64,000 bases of DNA from Ruminococcus sp. (GTDB lineage: Bacteria > Bacillota > Clostridia > Oscillospirales > Ruminococcaceae). This document shows positions 44,664 to 53,432 of this stretch, in pieces (position 1 is the first letter of the stretch; every line of letters begins with the position of its first letter). The position numbers and the translations under genes were made by a program. Where the stretch lies: positions 1 through 64,000 of the forward strand of contig SVNT01000008.1 of assembly GCA_015066785.1 (NCBI GenBank), written 5' to 3'. Under the pieces are notes generated by a model. That model worked only from the letters and a program-made list of their open reading frames with translations, ran no database searches and was not told the DNA's origin.

Positions 44664-45470
44664 TTAATACTGTTCTCCTGTGCTGATTACACGTTCTTCA
44701 ACGATTGTGTCCTCAAAACCGATAAGCTCATCAGGGCGTGCAATTCCTGATGCAAGCGCCTTTTCACGAGCGTACTCATAGAATTCCGCTCTTGTAGCTT
44801 CGAGGTAAGGATTGAGGAACAGAATGCCTATTCCGAATGTAAATACCGAAAGGAGATACCATCCGATGAATGAAAGCTCAAGCACCCAGCGGTTGAACTT
44901 TTCACCGTTCATTGTCTGCTTGCTGATTTCGAATGCACGTTCAGTCGGAATATTCGGGTTTTCCGCTATGATGTACGGTACCATTATGTATTCGTACGAC
45001 TTTATAATTCCGGGGATAACGAAAAGAAGCGACCAAAGGAAGGTATAGAGTGTCACCTTGAAAAGGGGCACTACTGTCTTCATATATCTTCCACCGCTGA
45101 ATGACCAGAAGAGATTTGAAAAATCAACCTTGCCGAGTCTCGCTCTCATAAAGAAACGACACTTTCCGCACATAACAACGTTTCCGAGGAAAGCTGAGAT
45201 TGCAAAACCGACAGCGAGCGCAATAAGGAACACCAAAATGACAAGAGCAACCATCACAACTAAATAGCCGATGAGTTCAGCAGTCGAAGCGTCCTCAGAG
45301 AATATCTCTCCCGTTCCGGCAGGTGCGCTTGCACCTCCTCCGGAGTTGGTTCCGCCCCCGCCTCCTCCGCCGCCGAGAAGACCTGCTACGAGACAGACAA
45401 GAAATGCCCACCAGTAGTAGTTTTTGAGTGTAGATTTTGCGTTTGTTTTCAATTGACTACAAGTCCACAT
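44664..45470 (-). CDS. DUF975 family membrane protein
   Basis: 268 residues starting MWTCSQLKTNAKSTLKNYYW, the usual DUF975 opening. A Gly-rich insert (GGGGGGGG, about residues 32-40) lies between the first two transmembrane segments; about five or six segments follow, with YEYIMVPYIIAENP near residue 165. Function unknown. Start at the ATG after GGAGGAG; a 15-residue upstream extension is rejected. First gene of the operon with ugd. Confidence 0.85.
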   Translation of the reverse strand: MWTCSQLKTNAKSTLKNYYWWAFLVCLVAGLLGGGGGGGGTNSGGGASAPAGTGEIFSEDASTAELIGYLVVMVALVILVFLIALAVGFAISAFLGNVVMCGKCRFFMRARLGKVDFSNLFWSFSGGRYMKTVVPLFKVTLYTFLWSLLFVIPGIIKSYEYIMVPYIIAENPNIPTERAFEISKQTMNGEKFNRWVLELSFIGWYLLSVFTFGIGILFLNPYLEATRAEFYEYAREKALASGIARPDELIGFEDTIVEERVISTGEQY

Positions 45471-45503
45471 AATTTTTTCTCCTCCAAAAAATATAGTATA
45501 ATC

Positions 45504-45532
45504 ATTATACATCATTTTCCTTGATATTTCAA
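45504..45532 (-). promoter_or_regulatory. Promoter of the DUF975-ugd operon
   Basis: TTGAAA, 17-nt spacer, TATAAT, divergent from the PocR receptor promoter. Confidence 0.8.
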
Positions 45533-45565
45533 GGTGTTATCAAGCTAAAAAGCGCTGAAAACTCG

Positions 45566-45594
45566 TTGATTTTTAAAAATTAATATGTTATAAT
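45566..45594 (+). promoter_or_regulatory. Promoter of the PocR-type receptor gene
   Basis: TTGATT, 17-nt spacer, TATAAT. Confidence 0.8.
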
Positions 45595-45625
45595 AGATAA
45601 AAGCGCAGTCACGGAGGGACTTATC

Positions 45626-46669
45626 ATGATAAAAATCAACTACGACAACTGTATAAATCTCGAACATCTTGAAATCACAGACCTCATAAAGCCCGAGGCT
45701 CTCCAGAAATTTCAGGACAGTTTCTCTGTCGGCACAAATTGCGCAGGCGTAGTTATTGACCGTAACGGCAAGAACATCACAACCGCCAGCAACTACTGCA
45801 AATACTGCCTTTACTATGTAAGAAGCGCTAAAAACGGCGAGGCTCTCTGCTCGCAGTCGCACAAATTCTTTGCGCAGGAGGCTCTCCGTCTTAACCGCAT
45901 ATACATCGGCAAGTGCCACGCAGGAATTACCGAATTTGCCGTACCCATAAAGGCAGCGGGAGAATATCTCGGTGCATTTGTCGGCGGACAGTTCGTTACC
46001 GAAAAAATCCGTGAGGCTGAAGTGCGTGAGCTTGCGCAGGAGCTTGATGTGGACTACCACAAGCTGCTCGAATCAAAAAAAGAGCTCCGCCGTGTCGATA
46101 AAAAATACATAGAATCCGTTTCGCACCTCGTAAACACAGGACTCTGCACAACAGTATCGCAGAATTACGCAAAGGAACAGCTCAAGGTCATCTGCGAAAA
46201 GATGTCGGAGGGTATAGCTGAAATTTCAGACAATGTAAACCTTCTCAACAAAAACGCAGAGCTTATCACGGGACAGCAGAAATCCCTCAACGAAAGCATT
46301 TCGCAGGTTGAGAGCGCCTCAACCGAAATCGAGGAAGTTCTCGGCTCCATCACAAAGCTCGCAGACCAGACGACAATCCTCGGCTTCAACGCACAGATTG
46401 AATCTGCACGGGCAGGCGAATTCGGAAAGAGCTTTTCCGTTGTTGCGGGAGAGATTACGGAGCTTGCCGAAAGCTCAAAGAAAACCGCAGACAGCATTTC
46501 GGGACTTACACAGCAAATCAAGACAAATGTCGGCGACACCGTCGGAAACTCCGAAAAAACGCTTGATATCGCAATGGAACAGCGCAGTGAATCCCGTGAC
46601 GCAATCGACAAAATCGAAGAATTGCAGGAGCTTTCAGTTCTCCTGAAATCAACATCACAGATGAAATAA
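45626..46669 (+). CDS. Soluble PocR-domain chemoreceptor-like protein
   Basis: 347 residues, no transmembrane segment. A PocR sensor domain (~5-170) carries the conserved cysteines NYCKYCLYYVR, ALCSQSHK and GKCHAG. A short methyl-accepting-type coiled coil follows (~200-347). The tip region reads LADQTTILGFNAQIESARAGE, a variant of the canonical QTNxLALNAAIEAARAGE; the descending arm is only about 60 residues. PocR domains bind small hydrocarbon-type ligands such as 1,2-propanediol. Whether this variant still contacts CheA/CheW is open. ATG with CGGAGGG upstream. Monocistronic. Confidence 0.87.
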   Translation: MIKINYDNCINLEHLEITDLIKPEALQKFQDSFSVGTNCAGVVIDRNGKNITTASNYCKYCLYYVRSAKNGEALCSQSHKFFAQEALRLNRIYIGKCHAGITEFAVPIKAAGEYLGAFVGGQFVTEKIREAEVRELAQELDVDYHKLLESKKELRRVDKKYIESVSHLVNTGLCTTVSQNYAKEQLKVICEKMSEGIAEISDNVNLLNKNAELITGQQKSLNESISQVESASTEIEEVLGSITKLADQTTILGFNAQIESARAGEFGKSFSVVAGEITELAESSKKTADSISGLTQQIKTNVGDTVGNSEKTLDIAMEQRSESRDAIDKIEELQELSVLLKSTSQMK

Positions 46670-46710
46670 AAGCAGGGTATCGGGAAATACCTCCCGATAC
46701 CCTTATTTTT
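46670..46710. terminator. Bidirectional terminator between the PocR receptor and queT
   Basis: GGGTATCGGG/CCCGATACCC, 10-bp perfect stem with 8-nt loop and T-rich tracts on both sides. An uninterrupted counterpart to the split stems at the foldback repeats. Confidence 0.9.
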
Positions 46711-47192
46711 TATCTTGTACTGCCTATAAGCCGCATGATATAGGTATTTTTTTCGAGTAGTCTGAATAACGGCACTCCCAGAACGGTAACGACAATAAAT
46801 TCTCCCAGCGCAACGGTTGCCATCGAAATCATAAACGGCTCGTGAAGTGCAAAATACAACTCCGCCCCGACGATAACAGCATTGAAGATTGTCGGAAAAA
46901 GCGACGCTATCCAGAGACGGCCGCTCTTACAGATAAAAATCACCGAGAGAAGTGTCGCAAGTGTCCCGAAAGGAATATCGAAAAGCGCCATAGGGCTGAA
47001 TATATTCGCTATGACGCATCCGAGCGTCAAGGATATGCAGTATTTTTTGTTGTAAAAGCACAGCAACACCAGAATTTCTGAAAATCTCAGCTGAATTGCC
47101 CCGTATGAAAACGGAGAAATCGCAACGGTGAAAACGGCATAGACTGCCGCCACCATTGCGATCTGAATAAAGTCCTTTGTCTTGTTTTTCAT
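46710..47192 (-). CDS. queT: Queuosine-precursor ECF S component
   Basis: 160 residues with five or six transmembrane helices. AVYAVFTVAISPFSYGAIQLRFSE and NIFSPMALFDIPFGTLATL match QueT, the substrate-binding subunit of an ECF transporter importing preQ1 or preQ0. The Trp-free core and length fit. A preQ1-type riboswitch overlaps its ribosome site, supporting the substrate. The shared EcfA/EcfT energising module is not in the window. Confidence 0.92.
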   Translation of the reverse strand: MKNKTKDFIQIAMVAAVYAVFTVAISPFSYGAIQLRFSEILVLLCFYNKKYCISLTLGCVIANIFSPMALFDIPFGTLATLLSVIFICKSGRLWIASLFPTIFNAVIVGAELYFALHEPFMISMATVALGEFIVVTVLGVPLFRLLEKNTYIMRLIGSTR

Positions 47193-47200
47193 CTGAAAAA

Positions 47201-47241
47201 CCTCCTTGTTTTTTTAGGCTGGTTTGCAAGTAACAGCCTTG
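47201..47241 (-). promoter_or_regulatory. preQ1-I-like riboswitch, translational
   Basis: P1 stem AGGCTG (47239-47234) with CAGCCT (47221-47216). The loop TTACTTGCAAAC contains CTTG, complementary to CAAG in the downstream tail AAAAAAACAAGGAGG. The layout is the H-type pseudoknot of class I preQ1 riboswitches, and the second stem takes part of the queT Shine-Dalgarno. Ligand binding would hide it and reduce uptake. Small size and queT context support the call. Confidence 0.78.
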
Positions 47242-47243
47242 TT

Positions 47244-48191
47244 TTATTTTTTGTCCTTTTCTGTTTCTGCCGCAATGTATATCGGTCTGCCCTTGGCGTC
47301 CATATATATCTTCGAAATATACTGCGCAACTATTCCCATACAGAAAAGCTGAACACCCACCACGAAGAAAATCGCCGCAATAAGCATTGCAAAGCAGGTA
47401 AGTATTCCGTCAAAGGCTATCGCCCGTATAATCACAACAAGTGCAGTAACAAAGGCAATAAGCATAAACAGCACCCCGAGGAATGCCGGTACTGCAAGAG
47501 GGGCAAGAGAGAATGCGAATATCCCCTCGAGCGAGTATTTGAACAGCTTCCAGAAGTTCCAGGTTGTAGTGCCTGCAACACGCTCGGTATTCTCAACCTC
47601 GATGTACTTTGTGTTGAAACCTACCCAACTGAAAATCCCCTTGGAAAATCTGTTGTATTCGGGCATATCCAGAATTGCGTCGACCATTTTGCGTTTCATA
47701 AAACGGAAATCCTGTGCACCGTCTACGATTTCCGTCTGCGATATGCTGTTTATTATCTTGTAGAATTTTCTTGCAAAGAATGAAAGCAGCTTCGGCTCGC
47801 CCTTGCGTGATACCCTGCGTGTTCCTGCGCAGTCATATTCCCCCGATTTCACATAGCCGTACATTTCGGGAATATACTTCGGCGGGTGCTGAAGGTCTGC
47901 GTCGAGGATAACGACATAGTCGCCTTCTGCGTGTTCAAGTCCTGCGTACATTGCCGCTTCCTTTCCGAAATTACGGGAAAAGGAAACATACCGTACACGC
48001 TCGTCACCTCGTGCCATATCTCTCAGAATTTTCAGGGTATCGTCCCTTGAGCCGTCGTTCACGAAAATATATTCGAAAGCAACATCGTTTTCCTTCTGCA
48101 TTTCTGCGGATACACGGCGTATCTCGTCATAAAACAGCGGAAGACTTTCCTGCTCGTTATAACAAGGGACAATTACGGAGATGAGTTCCAT
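47244..48191 (-). CDS. Family 2 glycosyltransferase, GtrB/DPM1 type
   Basis: 315 residues. A GT-A catalytic domain (~1-225: ISVIVPCYNEQESLPLFYDE, DxD in VILDADLQHPPKY) is followed by two C-terminal membrane helices. This is the bactoprenol-phosphate glucosyl/mannosyl transferase layout; it makes lipid-linked sugar donors for wall or teichoic acid decoration. The sugar cannot be read. The queT riboswitch begins right after its stop codon, and glmS lies 18 nt upstream, so it is probably transcribed with both. Confidence 0.9.
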   Translation of the reverse strand: MELISVIVPCYNEQESLPLFYDEIRRVSAEMQKENDVAFEYIFVNDGSRDDTLKILRDMARGDERVRYVSFSRNFGKEAAMYAGLEHAEGDYVVILDADLQHPPKYIPEMYGYVKSGEYDCAGTRRVSRKGEPKLLSFFARKFYKIINSISQTEIVDGAQDFRFMKRKMVDAILDMPEYNRFSKGIFSWVGFNTKYIEVENTERVAGTTTWNFWKLFKYSLEGIFAFSLAPLAVPAFLGVLFMLIAFVTALVVIIRAIAFDGILTCFAMLIAAIFFVVGVQLFCMGIVAQYISKIYMDAKGRPIYIAAETEKDKK

Positions 48192-48209
48192 TCTTTTACT
48201 TCCTTCCGA

Positions 48210-50033
48210 TTATTCTACGGTTACTGATTTTGCGAGGTTTCTCGGCATATCCACATCGTTTCCACGGAGCACCGAGGTGTAATACGCAATAAGCTGAAGC
48301 GGCACTACCGTAATGAGCGGCATAAGCAGGTCGCTTATAGTCGGCAGTCCGATTTTGAAATCAACGCAGGTCTTATCCACTTCTGTTTCCTCGTGACAGA
48401 CCATAACTACCTTTGCGCCACGGGATTTTACTTCCTTGACATTACTCTGCGTTTTTTCGAAAAGATTACGCTGGGTTGCAACCGCAATTACAGGAACACC
48501 GTCAGAAATAAGCGAAATCGTTCCGTGCTTCAGTTCACCTGCGGCATAGGATTCACTATGGATATACGAGATTTCCTTGAGCTTGAGAGAGCCTTCCATA
48601 CTGAGCGCATAGTCAAGACCACGCCCGATGTAAAGCAGACTTTCTGCGTTGACAAGGTTTGATGCAACATACTGATAGATTTCAGTATTGTCAATACATT
48701 TCTGTATATTCTCGGGCACCGTGAGAAGCTCCTGCGTGAGCTTTCTGCATTCGTCCTCTGTGATTGTTTTCTTTGCGTATGCAAGGCGGAATGCGATTAC
48801 ATACATAAGCGCAATCTGTACAGCGTATGCCTTTGTCGAGCAAACGGAAATTTCGGGCCCTGCGAGAGTGTACATCACCCTGTTTGCCTCACGGGCGATG
48901 GAAGAACCGACAACATTCACCACAGCGAGAGTGTCTGCGCCGACTCTCTTTGCGTATTTGAGCGCTTCGAGAGTATCTGCCGTTTCTCCCGACTGGGAGA
49001 TGATGATTACAAGGTCATCTGCGGTAACGAGGGGATTTCTGTACCTGAACTCCGACGCAATGTCAACAATAACGGGAGTTCTCGCAATGTCTTCAATGAC
49101 ATACTTTCCTACGATACCTGCGTGCATTGCAGAGCCGCATCCGACAATATATATATTCTTGTATGAGCAGAGCATTTCGTCAGTCACGCCACATTCCTCA
49201 AGTGAGGGAAGTCCGTCCTTGATTCGTGCGGAGATTGTCTTTCCGACAACCTCGGGCTGCTCGTGGATTTCTTTGAGCATAAAATGCTCGTATCCGCCCT
49301 TTTTGGCAGCCTCTGCGTCCCAGTCCGCAATTTTGAGTTCCTTTTCGATTGACATTCTGTGAATGTCGGAAAATTCTATTTCATCGGAAGAAATTACTGC
49401 GATTTCATTCTGCTCAAGGAGATAGTATTCCCTTGTGTAGTCAAGTATAGCCGTCATATCCGACGCTATGAAATTGCAGTTTTCGCCCTTTCCGATAATG
49501 AGAGGGCTTTCTTTTCTTATTGCGAAAATCTTGTCGGGGCAATCTCTGAAAAGAATCCCGAGAGCATACGCTCCCCTGATTTCATTCATTGTGCTGATTA
49601 TCGCTTCGATGGGGTCGCCCTTGAAATAGTAGTCAAGGAGCTTTGCAACGGTTTCAGTATCGGTTTCACTTTCAAAAGTGTAGCCCTTTGACTGTAAAAA
49701 CGCCTTGATTTCACGGTAATTTTCGATAATTCCGTTGTGTACGATTGATACACGCTCGTTTCCGAGGGGGTGCGAGTTCACATCGGAAGGCTCCCCGTGG
49801 GTTGCCCATCTGGTGTGTGCAATTCCGCAACAACCGTCAGGCTTTCCGACAGTTCCGAGCTTCTGCACAAGACCGTCGTTGATTTTTCCCTTTGCCTTGA
49901 CAGTTTTTATTTTTTCATTTTCAAAGACCGCAATACCTGCCGAATCGTATCCTCTGTATTCAAGTCTTTTAAGTGCCTCAACAAGAATATCGGTGCAGTT
50001 TTCGTTACCGACAAATCCTACTATTCCGCACAT
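48210..50033 (-). CDS. glmS: Glutamine-fructose-6-phosphate aminotransferase
   Basis: Makes glucosamine-6-phosphate, first step to UDP-GlcNAc. 607 residues: N-terminal glutaminase with nucleophile Cys2 (MCGIVGFVGNENC), then two SIS sugar-isomerase domains (GCGSAMHAGIVGKYV, SQSGETADTLEAL) and the terminal DMPRNLAKSVTVE. ATG with AGGAGGAG upstream. Only 36 nt separate it from rpiB, so there is no room for a glmS ribozyme in front of it, unlike B. subtilis. Confidence 0.97.
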   Translation of the reverse strand: MCGIVGFVGNENCTDILVEALKRLEYRGYDSAGIAVFENEKIKTVKAKGKINDGLVQKLGTVGKPDGCCGIAHTRWATHGEPSDVNSHPLGNERVSIVHNGIIENYREIKAFLQSKGYTFESETDTETVAKLLDYYFKGDPIEAIISTMNEIRGAYALGILFRDCPDKIFAIRKESPLIIGKGENCNFIASDMTAILDYTREYYLLEQNEIAVISSDEIEFSDIHRMSIEKELKIADWDAEAAKKGGYEHFMLKEIHEQPEVVGKTISARIKDGLPSLEECGVTDEMLCSYKNIYIVGCGSAMHAGIVGKYVIEDIARTPVIVDIASEFRYRNPLVTADDLVIIISQSGETADTLEALKYAKRVGADTLAVVNVVGSSIAREANRVMYTLAGPEISVCSTKAYAVQIALMYVIAFRLAYAKKTITEDECRKLTQELLTVPENIQKCIDNTEIYQYVASNLVNAESLLYIGRGLDYALSMEGSLKLKEISYIHSESYAAGELKHGTISLISDGVPVIAVATQRNLFEKTQSNVKEVKSRGAKVVMVCHEETEVDKTCVDFKIGLPTISDLLMPLITVVPLQLIAYYTSVLRGNDVDMPRNLAKSVTVE

Positions 50034-50069
50034 AAGTTCTCCTCCTAAAATCCAGAATTGCCGCTGAAG

Positions 50070-50504
50070 TTATTTCTCCTCAAGGGCTGTAATCTGTGCT
50101 ACACGTCTTTCGTGACGGCCACCTTCGAATTCGGTTTCAAGGAAAATATCCACCATTTCGACAGCTACCCCGCCGCCTGTGACTCTTCCGCCCATACAAA
50201 GAACATTCGAGTCGTTATGGAGTCGGGTATATTTTGCAGTGTAAGCATCTGTGCAGACAGCCGCGCGTATTCCCTTGATTTTGTTTGCGGCAATGGAAAT
50301 CCCTATTCCCGTTCCGCAGATGAGTATTCCCTTGTCAGCATTCTTGCCGACGATTTCGTTACATACCTTTTCGGCGATGAGGGGGTAATCGACAGATTCC
50401 CCGTCGCAACCCATATCCTTATACTCAACACCCTTTTCGTCGAGGTGTGCGAGTATTTCCTTCTTGAGTGCGTATCCGCCGTGGTCACAGCCTATTACGA
50501 GCAT
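50070..50504 (-). CDS. rpiB: Ribose-5-phosphate isomerase B
   Basis: Interconverts ribose-5-phosphate and ribulose-5-phosphate. 144 residues: GCDHGGYALKKEI near the start and ICGTGIGISIAANKIKGIRAA with the catalytic cysteine. Allose-6-phosphate isomerase and galactose-6-phosphate LacAB relatives are alternatives. Its start overlaps the tsaB end by 10 nt; GAGGAAG precedes the ATG. Confidence 0.95.
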   Translation of the reverse strand: MLVIGCDHGGYALKKEILAHLDEKGVEYKDMGCDGESVDYPLIAEKVCNEIVGKNADKGILICGTGIGISIAANKIKGIRAAVCTDAYTAKYTRLHNDSNVLCMGGRVTGGGVAVEMVDIFLETEFEGGRHERRVAQITALEEK

Positions 50505-51187
50505 TTTTCTTCCTCCTGTTTATCCTTTTCAGCCTTTGTCGGCTGGAGGTATCTTGCGTTTATTTCTTCGGGCTTTTGCGGTGCTTTTTTCATTGCCGCA
50601 GAACAGACACCGCTTGCAAGCTGAAGTCTGAGGTGCGGAGGTGCAACTGTAAAGCCATCTCTGCCGTATTTTTTCACAAATTCCGAGGCATAATCCCCGA
50701 CGAAGATAATGTCGCCGTCAAGAAGAGCCGCAAGCTCCTCCCCCTCGATAATTCTGTCGTCGGTAAGACGGGTTATCCCGTTTTTGTCACTTCTGAACTC
50801 TGCGGCGTAGACAAGACTCTGCCTTGCAGACATAACCGCACATATCGTTCCGTCATACCCTGCGAGATTGTGCGCCAGAGCCTCAAGCGTGGAAACCCCG
50901 ACACATTCGGTGCCGAGGGCAAAAGCCATACCCTTGACTGTTGAAATACCGATGCGCAGCCCCGTGTACGAGCCCGGGCCGTCGGCAACGGCAATCCTGT
51001 CAATATCGGCAAGGTCGGTTTCAGCCAGTCGCAGAACTTCCTTGCAGAGCGGAAGTATTATCTGTGAGTGAGTGAGCTTTGTCACAACGGTAGTCTGTGC
51101 GATAACGGTATTTTCATCGCAGACCGCAACCGATGCAACCTTGCCGGAAGTATCAATTCCCAACAGTTTCAAATCTCTCATCTCCAT
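50495..51187 (-). CDS. tsaB: tRNA t6A synthesis factor TsaB
   Basis: 230 residues of the ASKHA fold: LLGIDTSGKVASVAV, DRIAVADGPGSYTGLRIG, VKGMAFALG. Partner of TsaD and TsaE for threonylcarbamoyl transfer to A37. Overlaps the tsaE end by about 35 nt. Three closely spaced starts (TTG, ATG, ATG) exist; I use the first ATG, but the one six bases on is equally plausible. tsaD is not in the window. Confidence 0.94.
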   Translation of the reverse strand: MEMRDLKLLGIDTSGKVASVAVCDENTVIAQTTVVTKLTHSQIILPLCKEVLRLAETDLADIDRIAVADGPGSYTGLRIGISTVKGMAFALGTECVGVSTLEALAHNLAGYDGTICAVMSARQSLVYAAEFRSDKNGITRLTDDRIIEGEELAALLDGDIIFVGDYASEFVKKYGRDGFTVAPPHLRLQLASGVCSAAMKKAPQKPEEINARYLQPTKAEKDKQEEEKCS

Positions 51188-51590
51188 CAACAGTTATTGT
51201 TCTTGTGTTTTCATCTATATGCCCGAGAGTGATAAAAATTGTCCCTTCGGGGAGGCAATCCTCAATATTTTCCGACCATTCGACAGCAAGCACGCTGTCT
51301 TCGCCGATATAGTCGTAAAATCCCGTAGTTTCGAGGTCGTCTGCACCCATAATTCTGTACATATCGAAATGATACAGCGTAATTCTGCCACGATATTCGT
51401 TGACGAGCGCAAATGTCGGAGAGGTCACCTCATCGGGAAGACCCATTCCCACGCAGAGTCCCCGTGTGAAAGTTGTTTTCCCCGCACCCATACTTCCTTT
51501 GTAGGCGATGATGTCACCGCCACGTATAAGTGCGCCGATTTTTTTCCCGAACTCTATCGTTTCCTCAGGGGAATGCGAAGTAAAAGTCAA
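51153..51590 (-). CDS. tsaE: tRNA t6A synthesis ATPase TsaE
   Basis: 145 residues: P-loop GSMGAGKTTFTRGL, LVNEYRGRITLYHFDMYR and AVEWSENIEDCLP. Drives cycles of the TsaBDE complex. The start is a TTG 7-9 nt after AAGGAGAG, placed just after the fhs stop codon. A longer ATG-type reading would overlap fhs by 40 nt with no ribosome site, so it is rejected. Confidence 0.93.
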   Translation of the reverse strand: MTFTSHSPEETIEFGKKIGALIRGGDIIAYKGSMGAGKTTFTRGLCVGMGLPDEVTSPTFALVNEYRGRITLYHFDMYRIMGADDLETTGFYDYIGEDSVLAVEWSENIEDCLPEGTIFITLGHIDENTRTITVDGDERFETVGN

Positions 51591-51603
51591 CTTTAATCTC
51601 TCC

Positions 51604-53277
51604 TTAGAAAAGTCCGCTGATATTTCCGTCGTTGTCGCAGTCAATCTTGAGGGCTGCGGGTGCCTTAGGAAGACCGGGCATTGTCATAATGTCGCCTGTA
51701 AACGCAACTACAAAGCCTGCTCCTGCAGAGAGCTTGACATCACGGACTGTGATTTCGAAGTTTTCGGGCTTGCCGAGCTTTGTCGGGTCATCGGAAAGCG
51801 AATACTGTGTCTTTGCAACACATACGGGAATATCCCCGAAACCGAGGCCTTCGATTTCCTTGATTGCCTTTTCAGCCTGTGCTGTATAGATAACTCCGTC
51901 AGCACGGTAGATTTCCTTTGCGATAATTCCGAGCTTTTCTTTTATCGGGAGCTTTTCGTCATAAAGCGGCTTGTATGCCGAGGGGGTGTTCTCTATTGTA
52001 GAACATACCTTCTGTGCAAGGTCTGTACCGCCTGCACCGCCGTTTGCAAAGATTTCGGCAAGAGATACCTCAACGCCCATTTCTTCGCAGAATTCACGGA
52101 TGTATGCAATTTCAGCCTCGCTGTCCGTGTGGAAACGGTTGATTGCAACCACAACAGGCACGCCGAATTTCTTCATATTTTCGATATGTGTGCGGAGATT
52201 TACGATACCCTTCTTGAGAGCGTCAACATTTTCTGTTGTAAGCTCTGTCTTAGGAATACCGCCGTTGTACTTGAGCGCACGGATTGTAGCAACAAGCACT
52301 ACGCAGTCAGGCTTGAGGCCTGCAAAACGGCACTTGATGTCCATGAACTTCTCTGCGCCGAGGTCGGAACCGAATCCTGCCTCTGTAATACAATAATCGC
52401 CGAGCTTGAGGGCGAGCTTTGTCGCTCTCACCGAGTTACAGCCGTGAGCGATATTTGCAAAAGGACCACCGTGCATGATAGCAGGTGTATTTTCAAGCGT
52501 CTGGACAAGGTTCGGCTTGAGTGCGTCCTTGAGGAGTGCTGTCATTGCACCGCAGGCACCGATATCTCTTGCAAATACAGGCTTTCCGTCGAGGTCATAA
52601 GCCACGAGAATGCGTCCGAGTCTTTCCTTGAGGTCGGAGAGGTCTGCCGCAAGGCAGAGGATAGCCATAACTTCCGACGCAACGGTAATCTGGAAACCGT
52701 CCTCACGGGGAATACCGTTTACCTTTCCGCCAAGACCCACATTGATGTAACGGAGTGAACGGTCATTCATATCCATTGCACGCTTGAAGAGAATTCTTCT
52801 CTGGTCGATGCGGAGTTCATTTCCCTGCTGGAGATGGTTGTCAATCATAGCACAAAGAAGATTATTTGCCGCTGTGATAGCGTGCATATCCCCTGTGAAG
52901 TGGAGGTTTATATCTTCCATCGGTACTACCTGTGCGTATCCGCCGCCTGCAGCACCGCCTTTTATTCCGAAAACAGGGCCGAGCGAAGGCTCACGGAGTG
53001 CGAGCACTGCGTTCTTGCCGATGTGCTTCATTGCTTCTGCAAGACCTACGCTTATTGTGGTCTTTCCCTCTCCCGCAGGAGTAGGGTTGATAGCTGTCAC
53101 GAGAATGAGCTTTCCGTCGGGCTTATCCTTGAGCTTTGTGAAAAGCTGCTCCGACAGCTTTGCCTTGTAGTGACCGTAAGGCTCGAGGTCATCCTCGGAA
53201 ACACCGAGATTACTTGCGATTTCATTGATTTTCAGCATTTTCGCCTGCTGTGCGATTTCAATATCAGTCAACATCAT
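51604..53277 (-). CDS. fhs: Formate-tetrahydrofolate ligase
   Basis: ATP-dependent formylation of THF, feeding one-carbon metabolism. 557 residues: [22 protein letters not shown] as nucleotide loop, [22 protein letters not shown], and [17 protein letters not shown]. Usual in acetogens and purine-fermenting or serine-using Clostridia; no other Wood-Ljungdahl genes are here. ATG preceded by AAAGGGGG, with a 7-bp hairpin (TTAGCCG/CGGCTAA) right before the ribosome site. First gene of the fhs-tsaE-tsaB-rpiB-glmS-glycosyltransferase-queT series. Confidence 0.97.
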   Translation of the reverse strand: MMLTDIEIAQQAKMLKINEIASNLGVSEDDLEPYGHYKAKLSEQLFTKLKDKPDGKLILVTAINPTPAGEGKTTISVGLAEAMKHIGKNAVLALREPSLGPVFGIKGGAAGGGYAQVVPMEDINLHFTGDMHAITAANNLLCAMIDNHLQQGNELRIDQRRILFKRAMDMNDRSLRYINVGLGGKVNGIPREDGFQITVASEVMAILCLAADLSDLKERLGRILVAYDLDGKPVFARDIGACGAMTALLKDALKPNLVQTLENTPAIMHGGPFANIAHGCNSVRATKLALKLGDYCITEAGFGSDLGAEKFMDIKCRFAGLKPDCVVLVATIRALKYNGGIPKTELTTENVDALKKGIVNLRTHIENMKKFGVPVVVAINRFHTDSEAEIAYIREFCEEMGVEVSLAEIFANGGAGGTDLAQKVCSTIENTPSAYKPLYDEKLPIKEKLGIIAKEIYRADGVIYTAQAEKAIKEIEGLGFGDIPVCVAKTQYSLSDDPTKLGKPENFEITVRDVKLSAGAGFVVAFTGDIMTMPGLPKAPAALKIDCDNDGNISGLF

Positions 53278-53327
53278 AAATCCCCCTTTAGCCGATAATT
53301 CTGCGGCTAAGTAATTATACAGCTAAT

Positions 53328-53336
53328 ATTATATCA
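53328..53336 (-). promoter_or_regulatory. Extended -10 promoter of the fhs series
   Basis: TGATATAAT (extended -10). The -35 17 nt upstream is only TAGTCA. Divergent from the RodA/FtsW promoter. Confidence 0.6.
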
Positions 53337-53366
53337 CACTTTTGTTCAAATGACTAGTATTTTATA

Positions 53367-53395
53367 TTGAAAAAAACAAAAAAATAATATATAAT
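53367..53395 (+). promoter_or_regulatory. Promoter of the RodA/FtsW gene
   Basis: TTGAAA, 17-nt spacer, TATAAT. Confidence 0.78.
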
Positions 53396-53432
53396 TTATA
53401 TGTTGACATTCACACGGAAGGAGGAGTGACAC

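Noticed and set aside
50034..50069. glmS ribozyme expected before glmS
   Set aside because: Only 36 nt separate glmS from rpiB; the ~150-nt ribozyme cannot fit and no core is visible.
51508..52758. Plus-strand ORF of 416 codons opposite fhs
   Set aside because: Cys-rich translation without family features, opposite a clear fhs; a codon-bias shadow.
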